From Alphaproteobacteria bacterium (GTDB lineage Bacteria; Pseudomonadota; Alphaproteobacteria; Rhizobiales; JAJFHC01): DNA of 64,000 nucleotides. Below the pieces are notes generated by a model that was given only the letters and a program-made list of their open reading frames with translations, was not told the DNA's origin and did no database searches. The stretch is from positions 17,215 through 81,214 of the forward strand of contig JAJFHD010000043.1 of NCBI GenBank assembly GCA_021775805.1. The letters run 5' to 3'. Positions within the stretch are counted from its first letter, which is position 1. Every line of letters starts with the position of its first letter. The translations under genes were made by a program, and so were the position numbers. This document shows, in pieces, positions 57,000 to 64,000 of the stretch.

Positions 57000-58336
57000 A
57001 AAAACCTCCTCTCCCGGACATCTCCCTTGAGCAACTTCAGGGAATGATGGCCGGCTTGGGTGTTCAACGATTGCTTGTGAAGGAACTTGCACCGAACGAC
57101 AACTCCAAGAACCAACCCTATCTTTCCAGCAATCTGGACGTGACCAATATCCTTCCATCCGGGGACGTCTATATTGATGTGACTGTCAAGGGCAACCGGA
57201 TCATGAAGGCGCCCTTACCTCTGGAATGGTTGCAACCTGATGGAACAAGCGCGCCCGCTCCAAATGCAAAACTGATCCTGTATCCCCAATATCCCGAGGT
57301 CCGATTTTCCGGTTTCCTCATGGGTGCCAAGAATGCTCCCGCTGAACTTCTGACGACGCGGATGTGTGGAAGGCTACTGTTTTTCGGAATTACTTTCGAT
57401 CGACGAGTGATCGGCTGGTGTGCCGGACCAGAAAGTCAACTTGCTCATGCCTTGAAAGGAATGGGCAATCTGGAGCAACAAGGCGTGTTCCGACGTGTGC
57501 CTCTTGCGCTGATCCGCAAGAAATCAAGCCGGGAGCTACTTCTTGAGGAACTTTTGAGAATTCATCGCAAGGACTGGATTGTGTCGAAGGCCTTGAATCA
57601 GGGTGGCGAAATCCTGCCATGCCGCGCGTCCAATTGTGTTGGATACACTCTGGAAGCAGAGCTCGGGGTCGCCCGCAATGGCCGGGCAGAACCCGACTTC
57701 GAAGGCTGGGAGGTCAAGGCCAGTCAGGTGAAGGACTACAATCGCATTCCGGGGTCTAAAGTCACCACACTCATGACACCTGAGCCCACCGGCGGCTTCT
57801 ACAAGGAGAGGGGCGTCGAAGCATTCGTTCGTAATTTTGGATATAAAGACAAGATGGGTCGTGAGAACCGGATGAATTTTGGCGGCGTCCACCGTGTAGG
57901 TGAACTGCATCCAACTACCCATCTGACACTCACTCTAAATGGCTATGACTTTCAGGGACACAGCATAACTGATCCAGAGGGATCTTTGTCGCTCGTCGCC
58001 AAGGATGGCACAGAAGCCGCGTCATGGAGTTTTGCCGCATTGTTGGGCATCTGGAAACGTAAGCACGCCCTTGCCGTTTTCGTTCCCGGAGAGGTACGTA
58101 CGGATCCGGAACGACAGTATCGGTTCGGCAATGATGTTCGCCTTGCGGAAGGAACAAGCTTGACATATTTGGTGAAAGCCCTCGCTGTCGGAAAAGTGTA
58201 TTACGACCCCGGCATCAAACTTGAGAACGCTTTCGCAGGAAAACCGGCCTTAAAGAGGCGCAGTCAATTTAGAATCCAGTCCAAGAATCTCGGTGCCTTG
58301 TATACGTTGATGAATGAAGTCGACGTCTTGGGATAA
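56990..58336 (+). CDS. Restriction endonuclease, MvaI/BcnI family
   Basis: A 448-residue protein. The N-terminal 200 residues are not familiar in detail; the C-terminal half has GYTLEAELGVARNGRAEPDF, continuing to GWEVKA. This is the MvaI/BcnI nuclease core, with predicted catalytic Asp236, Glu241 and Lys243. MvaI cuts CCWGG and BcnI CCSGG, both as monomers. With the adjacent m5C methyltransferase and Vsr, a CCWGG specificity is expected. The start overlaps vsr by ten bases, so all three genes are translated together. The N-terminal domain is longer than in classical MvaI and may have a separate DNA-recognition role. Confidence 0.88.
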   Translation: MPMKKPPLPDISLEQLQGMMAGLGVQRLLVKELAPNDNSKNQPYLSSNLDVTNILPSGDVYIDVTVKGNRIMKAPLPLEWLQPDGTSAPAPNAKLILYPQYPEVRFSGFLMGAKNAPAELLTTRMCGRLLFFGITFDRRVIGWCAGPESQLAHALKGMGNLEQQGVFRRVPLALIRKKSSRELLLEELLRIHRKDWIVSKALNQGGEILPCRASNCVGYTLEAELGVARNGRAEPDFEGWEVKASQVKDYNRIPGSKVTTLMTPEPTGGFYKERGVEAFVRNFGYKDKMGRENRMNFGGVHRVGELHPTTHLTLTLNGYDFQGHSITDPEGSLSLVAKDGTEAASWSFAALLGIWKRKHALAVFVPGEVRTDPERQYRFGNDVRLAEGTSLTYLVKALAVGKVYYDPGIKLENAFAGKPALKRRSQFRIQSKNLGALYTLMNEVDVLG

Positions 58337-58452
58337 CTGAGCCGTGGGCGCCGATGGGCTCTTTGACAGTATTGATGTCAGTTGCTTTCTTGACAGACTC
58401 AAGGCGCATTTTCCTTGGCAGAATGTTGGAACAAGGTGCAGGTCAATCTCAC

Positions 58453-59157
58453 CTAGACCAGTTCACAACCGTGTCCCCAAAGCTGGGCGAACTCGATCAG
58501 CCGTTGTTCAACTACACCGCTTGCATTGACGATTAAGAAGGTCCGGTTGCTGTAGCGTCGCCAGTAGAGACCGTAGACCCGGCCGGGAAGTCGTTCCATC
58601 CAATGTGCAATCTCTGCCCGGTGCCCACCCTTAAACCGGCTGTTGTGGTGGTACAGGATGGCTGTCCGATCATTTGCTAGTCTGACCGCCTCCTCAAGGG
58701 GTATCCGTTTCCAGTCCTTCCGCCGGGCCGGGCGGAACCTGTCATCAGCACACAGTCCATTGTCGGGATCGGCGAATACGATGTCACAGTCGGACAGCTG
58801 CTCGGTTACCCGGTTGAACCACTCATGTCGCCATGATCGGCGTTTGACAGCGGATGAAACGGGGTGTTCCAGAAGCTCGCTTGCGAACTTGGTGTTGGGC
58901 AACAACCCGGAATTTTCCACCGCCTGAACGGACCGGTACCCGCTTCTAACGATCTGCCTCAAGCCTTGATACAGATCAGGATCGAGGTGTTCCCAATCAG
59001 CCGGGCGTTCAAGGTAGCTGACATGCCGGCCATCATCATTGTGTCCTTCGTCAGGGTACAAGTACCATGCGACACCAAGGCGCTGGTCTGATGCCAAGGC
59101 CCGGAGCAGGCCATATTTCACGTAATCCCCGATGTCGCCGGTGTATCGGTTCTGCAT
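58453..59157 (-). CDS. Uncharacterised protein with DPDNGL motif
   Basis: A 234-residue protein starting MQNRYTGDIGDYVKYGLLRA, followed by a strand-rich segment (LGVAWYLYPDEGHNDDGRHV) and, in the middle, CDIVFADPDNGLCADD. The DPDNGL motif after a hydrophobic strand recalls motif IV of Rossmann-type methyltransferases (DPPY/NPPY), but the glycine loop of motif I is not obvious. I have seen this N-terminal pattern (QNRYVGDIGDFGKYGLLR) in many unrelated bacteria, usually in accessory DNA, without a known function. It is transcribed with a 78-residue gene 31 bases upstream. It converges with the restriction endonuclease gene. Confidence 0.8.
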   Translation of the reverse strand: MQNRYTGDIGDYVKYGLLRALASDQRLGVAWYLYPDEGHNDDGRHVSYLERPADWEHLDPDLYQGLRQIVRSGYRSVQAVENSGLLPNTKFASELLEHPVSSAVKRRSWRHEWFNRVTEQLSDCDIVFADPDNGLCADDRFRPARRKDWKRIPLEEAVRLANDRTAILYHHNSRFKGGHRAEIAHWMERLPGRVYGLYWRRYSNRTFLIVNASGVVEQRLIEFAQLWGHGCELV

Positions 59158-59188
59158 AGTCTGTTGGTACTCCCACTGACATCAGCAC

Positions 59189-59425
59189 CTATGCGCCAAA
59201 CAGCCCTGTCCCGCTCAACCCAATTTGGCCCCGGCGTGGCGTTATCGGTTTTTCCACCAACCGGGTCAGGTATTCCTTCGTCGAAATACGCTCTGCCCCG
59301 GGTAGGACAAGCTGGTCGCCTTCCAGCTTATATGTATGGCGTGATTTGATGGTGCGTTCCGTGCCCGGGATGACATATTGAACACCGCCGGGTGTGGACT
59401 TTGTGTTGAATTCAGTTGGTGTCAT
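59189..59425 (-). CDS. Small 78-aa protein of unknown function
   Basis: ATG 59425 has GGAGG five bases upstream. The product begins MTPTEFNTKSTPGGVQYVIP and carries a second repeat-like strand segment (GDQLVLPGAERIS) after a basic stretch (RTIKSRHTYKLEG), so two similar VxPGxERxS units (VIPGTERTI; VLPGAERIS) are visible. It ends GQIGLSGTGLFGA. No membrane segment or signal peptide. It lies 31 bases before the DPDNGL gene on the same strand and may form a two-gene unit with it. Confidence 0.6.
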   Translation of the reverse strand: MTPTEFNTKSTPGGVQYVIPGTERTIKSRHTYKLEGDQLVLPGAERISTKEYLTRLVEKPITPRRGQIGLSGTGLFGA

Positions 59426-59616
59426 GTCTGCCTCCATCGATCAGCCAGTTTAGATGAGGGAGCGGGTGATGTCGCTCAGCAGGACGCCAACTGACACGGT
59501 TGTGGATAAATAAGGATAGAACCCAAGACCCTCACTGACATCATCAATCTGCCGTCAGGTTCCAACAACCGTGACCAGTCGACTCTCGAACCGCCTCATG
59601 ACCACGCCGTCTTCCG

Positions 59617-60444
59617 CTATTTTTGATGTTTGGCCAACCACTCCCGTGCAAGCTTCTGGGCTTCGGCAATCTGTGCTGGTGTCATGCGTTTAACGATCTT
59701 ACCCCGGAACTTGGCCGCACTTGCCTGTCCTTGGGACGCAGATATGTTCCACCACATATGTGCGAGAACGTAGTCCTGCGCCACGCCTCGGCCGAGGCGG
59801 TACATGCTCCCGAGGTTGGATTGGGCGTCAGCATCTCCCTGCTCGGCAGCCTTGCGGAACCATTTCACTGCCGCAGCATAATCCTGCGTCACACCTCGGC
59901 CCTTGGCGTACATGAAACCAAGGTTGTACTGGGCAGAAGCATCTCCCTGCTCGGCAGCCTTGCGGAACCATTTCGCCGCCTCAGCATAGTCTTGCGCCAC
60001 GCCGTGGCCCTTGTCGTACATGAGACCAAGGTTGTACTGGGCGGAAACATACCCTTGCTCCGCGGCTTGGCGATACCATTTCGCCGCCTCAACATAGTCC
60101 TGCGCCACGCCGCGGCCGAGGCGGTACACGCTCCCAAGGTTGTATTGGGCGAAAACATTCCCTTGCTCCGCGGCCTTGCGATACAATCTCGCTGCCTCAG
60201 AATAGTCCTGCGCCACGCCGCGACCTTGTTCGTACATAAAACCGAGGATGGACTGGGCAGAAGCATCCCCCTGCTCGGCCAACGGCTTCAATTCCCGAAG
60301 GGCCGTAGTAAAGTTACCACGCTTGTACGCGGCCACACCTTCATCAAATCCGGCGAAGGCAGGGTGTTTTACAAACAGGAAAAGTCCAACGACGAATGCG
60401 ATGAGCATGAATCGTTTGGCTTTGGATCTGTCTGGTTTCGTCAT
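59617..60444 (-). CDS. Exported Sel1-repeat protein
   Basis: A 275-residue protein: a basic start (TKPDRSKAKR), a hydrophobic signal (FMLIAFVVGLFLFVKHPAFA) and then five 36-residue Sel1-like repeats of the form AAEQGDASAQSILGFMYEQG with GVAQDYSEAARLYRK, ending in a WWNISASQGQ half-repeat and a basic tail. These alpha-helical solenoids bind proteins. The repeats are also visible at DNA level as 108-base units with high identity, so recombination could change their number. ATG 60444 with GAGGAAGAC is chosen over an upstream start. Its role in the island is unknown. Confidence 0.88.
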   Translation of the reverse strand: MTKPDRSKAKRFMLIAFVVGLFLFVKHPAFAGFDEGVAAYKRGNFTTALRELKPLAEQGDASAQSILGFMYEQGRGVAQDYSEAARLYRKAAEQGNVFAQYNLGSVYRLGRGVAQDYVEAAKWYRQAAEQGYVSAQYNLGLMYDKGHGVAQDYAEAAKWFRKAAEQGDASAQYNLGFMYAKGRGVTQDYAAAVKWFRKAAEQGDADAQSNLGSMYRLGRGVAQDYVLAHMWWNISASQGQASAAKFRGKIVKRMTPAQIAEAQKLAREWLAKHQK

Positions 60445-60900
60445 GTCTTCCTCGGAGACGGCATCAACAACGTGACTCAAGTGCCATAGTCACAGACGGC
60501 TTGTTGGAAGGCAAATCTTGCGGTTCAGGGTTCTGTCAACGGGCGTCCGGGCAATCCCACGTTGGTGCTGGGAACTCCGGCCCAGAAGTCTTGATGAACG
60601 GCCACCGGGCGGTCCACAGGAGCCTCAGGAACGGTCGTTGAGATTCGCCGGGCATCTTTCCGTTCGAACCAAAAAGTCCGTGCACGGCGTTCTTCGTGAC
60701 CTGTGCCCCGGCGCCTGTAACCCTCGAGGCCCGGCTGGATCTGCATGACAGACAAACTACTGAATGACCTGCCTCAACGCCCTTTGACGAGTGAGTAGTA
60801 TGATGAGAAGCTTGCAGGAATGCCGCTTCGCCCTGATCTCCCCTGCCGTCGCCGGCAAGATCGTTGTGCGCAGGCGCCATGCAACTAAGATGGAGGCAGC
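60445..60900. other. Divergent gap between Sel1 and GIY-YIG genes
   Basis: About 455 bases, no supported gene. Short frames on both strands (for example 60525-60755 reverse) show no start signals or family features. Confidence 0.4.
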
Positions 60901-61806
60901 ATGACAGACCGTGCCGAAGGGCGTTCACTGGAGCTGTATTTCGTCGACGGTAAGCCTGACGGCATGCTGACGGCGAAGGTCTTCAACTGGACCGGCCATG
61001 TCCTGATGGCGCCACGAACACAGATCCGTACCGCCCTGTCGCGCGAGGAGGCCCGTTACACCGGCGTATACATCCTCCTTGGTGAGCGGGATGGTGAGCC
61101 TTTTGCCTACATAGGTGAAGGCGAGGACATTAGTGACCGCATAAGGAACCATGACACCAACAAAGATTGGTGGACCAGCGCGGTGCTGGTGACCTCGGCA
61201 GCCGACAACCTCAACAAGGCCCATGTCAAATACCTTGAGGCGCGACTGGTCGAGGAGGCCCGTGGAGTAGGTCGCGTGACACTGGAGAATGGAACAACAC
61301 CGACTCGCCCCGGTCTCTCGGAGGCCGATCAGGCCAACATGGAGGCCTTCCTCGATTATCTGCTCATGGTTGTGCCGGCCCTCCGTATTGACATGTTTAT
61401 TCGGAACACTCGCCCGACACAGCCTGTTGGGGCAACATCAGTAGGTCCAGTGTTTGAACTCGTGAACCTTAAGCACGGGCTCAAGGCCACTGCAGTCCTC
61501 CAAGATGGAGAGTTCGTCGTTGAAGCCGGGTCGATTGCGAGGTCGGAGTGGCACGGCAAAGGAAATTGGGATAACCACTGTGCCCGGCTTCTTGATCAAC
61601 TGAAGAAGACGGGCGTACTGCAGCTGGACGGGCAACACTGCGTCTTCACCCAGAACTATGCCTTCAACAGCCCTAGTGCGGCAGCGACGGTCGTGAGCGG
61701 CCGCCCGGCCGGCGGCCCGGTTGAATGGAAGGTCAAGGGCACCCGCCAGACCTACAAGGATTGGGAAGCCGCGCAACTCGCTCACCCTGAGGGCGAACCT
61801 CTTTGA
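60901..61806 (+). CDS. GIY-YIG nuclease-like protein with C-terminal DUF4357
   Basis: A 301-residue protein. Residues 50-85 hold a GIY-YIG-type core: TGVYILLGERDGEPFAYIGE and EDISDRIRNH, including the two Tyr strands, the Arg and the His. The region after residue 200 ends NYAFNSPSAAATVVSGRPAG and GPVEWK, which is the DUF4357 module. Stand-alone proteins of this type are frequent in accessory DNA next to restriction genes; their target is not known. GGAGGCAGC precedes the ATG. It converges with the TIR gene. Confidence 0.85.
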   Translation: MTDRAEGRSLELYFVDGKPDGMLTAKVFNWTGHVLMAPRTQIRTALSREEARYTGVYILLGERDGEPFAYIGEGEDISDRIRNHDTNKDWWTSAVLVTSAADNLNKAHVKYLEARLVEEARGVGRVTLENGTTPTRPGLSEADQANMEAFLDYLLMVVPALRIDMFIRNTRPTQPVGATSVGPVFELVNLKHGLKATAVLQDGEFVVEAGSIARSEWHGKGNWDNHCARLLDQLKKTGVLQLDGQHCVFTQNYAFNSPSAAATVVSGRPAGGPVEWKVKGTRQTYKDWEAAQLAHPEGEPL

Positions 61807-61905
61807 TCCTCCACGAGGAGATTAACCTCGAGAACGTGACCTGCGTCCTTCTCTCGGCCCACGGCCGACTCTGTGCTCGGCGCACTACGTCCGCGCTCGG
61901 GCCCT

Positions 61906-62982
61906 CTAGCCTCCGGACTTTGCAAGCCACAAGGTGCGCGCGGCGTCCAGAAGCCAATCATAGGTTCTAACTGACAGATTCTCGTTTTCATCAGATAGTC
62001 GAATTATGAGCTCTTTGATTTCGTCGTCCACGAGTTCCCGCCGACCGACCACCACGTATAGCTGGATATGGCGCGCTGGGCGCACGTCGAAGGATTCATG
62101 TCTCTCTCCAAATTCCATTGAAAGCTGAGGGTGTTCACGTTCAACCTGACGGTGTTTGCGATGCTGACGCCATTTCCTTGCCTTGGAACAAATCGTCGTC
62201 ATTTCAGATGGGAAGGATGGTTGACTGTGCGAACCTAGGCGCGGGTTACCCAAAATCAAACAGTGAGCCTCTTTGTCGCCGAGGGTATTAAGCAACCTCC
62301 CGACAGTGATGGACGGGCATGCCGCGACTTGCGAGATTGATGGGTCTAGGTATGCGCCATGCCCCCCCAGAGCCGTGGAAAGAATAATATCCGGATAAGA
62401 CCTCAAGAACTCCGCGATTTGGTCGGGGGCAGACGTCTTTATTACCTCTTCGAAGCGCATTGGAAGCGGTGTTTGTATATTGATCGGGGCGGAGACATCG
62501 GCTGTGACGTACTTGATGATCTTGCGCGCGACGGATTCAAGACCGTCTTTTGTGTCCAACATTATGCGATTAGCAACATCAGGGTACGCTTTTTCAATGT
62601 CACCGTATGTCAACCCGTGCATGACCAGTATGGTTGGTTTTCGCTCTTCGATTTCCAGTTTGAGTAGATGTTTCAGCTCGTAGTTGGTGAACTTCTTTCT
62701 GATGAAATTGCTAGAGATGATGACAACTCCAATATGGCAGTTGTCCAATCCTTCAGTGATGCGTTGGATCAGATCATCATTTACTGCCAGTTCGCCAGCA
62801 TCCAGCCATACACGCAAGTGCGCGTATTCAAGCAATTTCGTCAGTGGTGCTGCCACACCTTCTTTGTCCTCGCCAGCATGGCTAATGAAAACGTCCCACC
62901 GTCTGGGAAGATGGGATTGAGTGGGCGGCGCTTGGGCGTGTCCTTCTGTACCCCTACCAAGATTTATCTTCGGGAGCTTCAT
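61906..62982 (-). CDS. TIR-domain protein with Shedu/DUF4263-like C-terminus
   Basis: A 358-residue protein. After about 27 flexible residues comes a TIR domain: WDVFISHAGEDKEGVAAPLT at 29-48, a BB-loop-like LRVWLDAGELAVNDD, and IGVVIISSNFIRKKFTNYEL with Glu102 at the place of the catalytic Glu of NAD-cleaving TIRs. From about residue 175 (DQIAEFLRSYPDIIL) the protein resembles DUF4263/Shedu nucleases in layout, ending YVVVGRRELVDDEIKELIIR and LSVRTYDWLLDAARTLW. In the middle the expected E-x-K core reads CLILGNPRL, so the nuclease looks inactive. A TIR effector with a sensor-like C-terminus is a reasonable guess for anti-phage defence. Confidence 0.8.
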   Translation of the reverse strand: MKLPKINLGRGTEGHAQAPPTQSHLPRRWDVFISHAGEDKEGVAAPLTKLLEYAHLRVWLDAGELAVNDDLIQRITEGLDNCHIGVVIISSNFIRKKFTNYELKHLLKLEIEERKPTILVMHGLTYGDIEKAYPDVANRIMLDTKDGLESVARKIIKYVTADVSAPINIQTPLPMRFEEVIKTSAPDQIAEFLRSYPDIILSTALGGHGAYLDPSISQVAACPSITVGRLLNTLGDKEAHCLILGNPRLGSHSQPSFPSEMTTICSKARKWRQHRKHRQVEREHPQLSMEFGERHESFDVRPARHIQLYVVVGRRELVDDEIKELIIRLSDENENLSVRTYDWLLDAARTLWLAKSGG

Positions 62983-63204
62983 GTGAAACTGGTCCTATGT
63001 CTTTTGTCAGCTGTCACCTGCAACCATGCTTTTAGACTTCGATTTTCGCACTGCTTTAGTTGGCTACCCTAATTCAAGTGTAGCAGTTCAGAAAATGTGG
63101 GTCTGCCCGGCGCGAAGCATATCCCGCACCCGCCACGCGCGTTCATCGAGTTATCAATCGGGTTCTGCCGTGCTAAAATACTCCGTATACATACAAATGA
63201 CATT

Positions 63205-63235
63205 TAGGTGGTAGGACCACCTACCTCCGCAGGAG
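63205..63235 (+). promoter_or_regulatory. Leader hairpins overlapping the ribosome-binding site
   Basis: TAGGTGGT and ACCACCTA are perfect eight-base arms with a three-base loop (63205-63223); CTCC then pairs with the GGAG of the ribosome-binding site (63224-63235) through a three-base loop. Either an operator for a dimeric repressor or a translational control element is possible. Confidence 0.4.
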
Positions 63236-63242
63236 TAAATTG

Positions 63243-63785
63243 ATGACCAAGCTCAAGCTCGTCTCAGACCGGCATGAGGGCACACAGAAGGCGATAGACA
63301 AGACCCGGGACATGATCATGCCTGTGTCGACAAAACCCCGTCAGGGGCTCACCAGCCGTCAGGAGGCGTTCTGTCAGGCTGTGGCTGAGGGGGGTACACT
63401 CTCGGCTGCATATCGGGCCTGCTACTCCACGGACAACATGAAGCCGGAGACTGTACACAACCAAGCCTCCAAGCTTGTGGCCAAGCCCCATGTGGGCGCT
63501 AGGATCAATCAGATCCTGTCGGAGAGGGAGAGTGGTTACCTGCATGAACGTGTGAGATTGCGCAATCTGGTGATCAGTGGCCTCGAGGCCATCGCCACGG
63601 ATCCGACAATCTCTGCATCGGCCCGTGTGAGTGCACTCACGAGACTGGGCCAGATCGACGAAGTGCAGTTGTTTAAGGCGGACACCATGAAGGAAGATCG
63701 TGATCGGTCGCCTGAGGAAATCAGGAAGGAACTGATCAGTAGGCTGGTCAAGGCGCAGGCTGCCAAGTCTAAGTCTGGCAGGTGA
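63243..63785 (+). CDS. Phage terminase small-subunit-like protein
   Basis: A 180-residue protein. The central segment LTSRQEAFCQAVAEGGTLSA with AYRACYST and NQASKLVAKPHVGARI matches the helix-turn-helix DNA-recognition part of phage terminase small subunits (terminase_2-like), which recognise packaging sites. The flanks are polar and helical with a basic C-terminus (AQAAKSKSGR). No large terminase subunit is within reach on the right, where a caspase-like gene begins, so the protein may be a remnant or be reused as a regulator. ATG 63243 has AGGAG eight bases upstream. Confidence 0.75.
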   Translation: MTKLKLVSDRHEGTQKAIDKTRDMIMPVSTKPRQGLTSRQEAFCQAVAEGGTLSAAYRACYSTDNMKPETVHNQASKLVAKPHVGARINQILSERESGYLHERVRLRNLVISGLEAIATDPTISASARVSALTRLGQIDEVQLFKADTMKEDRDRSPEEIRKELISRLVKAQAAKSKSGR

Positions 63786-63916
63786 GACGCCGGCGGCGCT
63801 ACGTTTAGCCGGCTGGAGTGGCCTCGGTTTTCAGTTTTGTCACTTCATGGCATTGTGTAATCCGTGTCACATTGGAGAGTTCCAAGTCCGGTTATTCTAG
63901 GACAAATGGAGGAGCC

Positions 63917-64000
63917 ATGAGGTTTCTGGTCGCCACAGCATTATTGTTGGTTTCAGCTGTTCTCGCTCACGCCGAGAAACGGGTGGCGCTGGTCATTGGC
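63917..64000 (+). CDS. Caspase-like (peptidase C14) exported protein, N-terminus only
   Basis: GGAGGAGCC precedes the ATG. The first 28 residues, beginning MRFLVATALLLVSAVLAHAE, are a signal peptide followed by KRVALVIG, the first strand of bacterial caspase-fold (C14) proteins, which usually continue with GNxxY. The His-Cys dyad lies past the edge, so activity cannot be judged. Confidence 0.65.
   Translation, partial: MRFLVATALLLVSAVLAHAEKRVALVIG

Noticed and set aside
58344..58529. 61-codon frame after the restriction endonuclease
   Set aside because: The first 30 residues look protein-like (GADGLFDSIDVSCFLDRL), but the rest is antisense to the DPDNGL gene; at most a gene fragment.
59700..60300. 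Regular 108-base repeats that could suggest a CRISPR array
   Set aside because: They are in-frame coding repeats of the Sel1 protein; no short direct repeats with unique spacers are present here or elsewhere in the window.

Overview
The window looks like a high-GC free-living alphaproteobacterium. The evidence is gene content and order: a FYDLN-type zinc-ribbon protein beside aroA-cmk-rpsA; pyrF-trpF-trpB-trpA-accD-folC; addB-addA; a tsaE/sugar-kinase fusion with a murU-like gene; a DivL-type kinase with tyrosine in the H-box; and the class-typical chvI-chvG-hprK-EIIA-HPr block. No rRNA or named marker allows a closer call; Rhodospirillales/Rhizobiales-like is an inference.

1-16.1 kb is mostly core. 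After the edge of a type III polyketide synthase, a small Cys-rich ORF, a GNAT acetyltransferase and tRNA-Ala(GGC), there is a long forward run: EPSP synthase, CMP kinase, ribosomal protein S1, SppA protease, IHF-beta, a LapA-like membrane protein, an exported protein, pyrimidine and tryptophan enzymes, acetyl-CoA carboxylase beta and FolC.

16.2-20 kb is a small catabolic unit: a GlxA/GbdR-like AraC regulator, a non-pyrrolysine MttB-family methyltransferase and a phytanoyl-CoA-type dioxygenase, probably for quaternary amines. 20-34 kb, on the reverse strand, holds thioredoxin, AddAB recombination nuclease, a peptidoglycan-recycling pair (MurU-like with TsaE-AmgK fusion), DivL and S-adenosylhomocysteinase with a perfect palindrome in its promoter region. 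34-52 kb has a chemoreceptor, cold-shock protein, RhlE helicase, multicopper oxidase, the HPr/EIIA/HprK/ChvG/ChvI block, an FMN-binding-type protein, gamma-glutamyltransferase, a frameshifted outer-membrane barrel gene, a zinc peptidase and DNA polymerase I. Two copies of a two-hairpin intergenic repeat occur at 16.2 and 37.3 kb.

From tRNA-Arg(CCG) at 52.2 kb to the right edge the content changes to accessory DNA: VWA protein, short ORFs, a membrane gene cut by an amber codon, an m5C methyltransferase/Vsr/MvaI-BcnI-like endonuclease module (predicted CCWGG-type), an uncharacterised protein with a DPDNGL motif, a Sel1-repeat protein, a GIY-YIG/DUF4357 protein, a TIR protein with a Shedu-like C-terminus, a phage terminase small-subunit-like protein and the start of a caspase-like protein. 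This is best read as a mixed phage-remnant and defence island next to a tRNA gene. No integrase and no second attachment site are visible inside the window, so its right limit is unknown.
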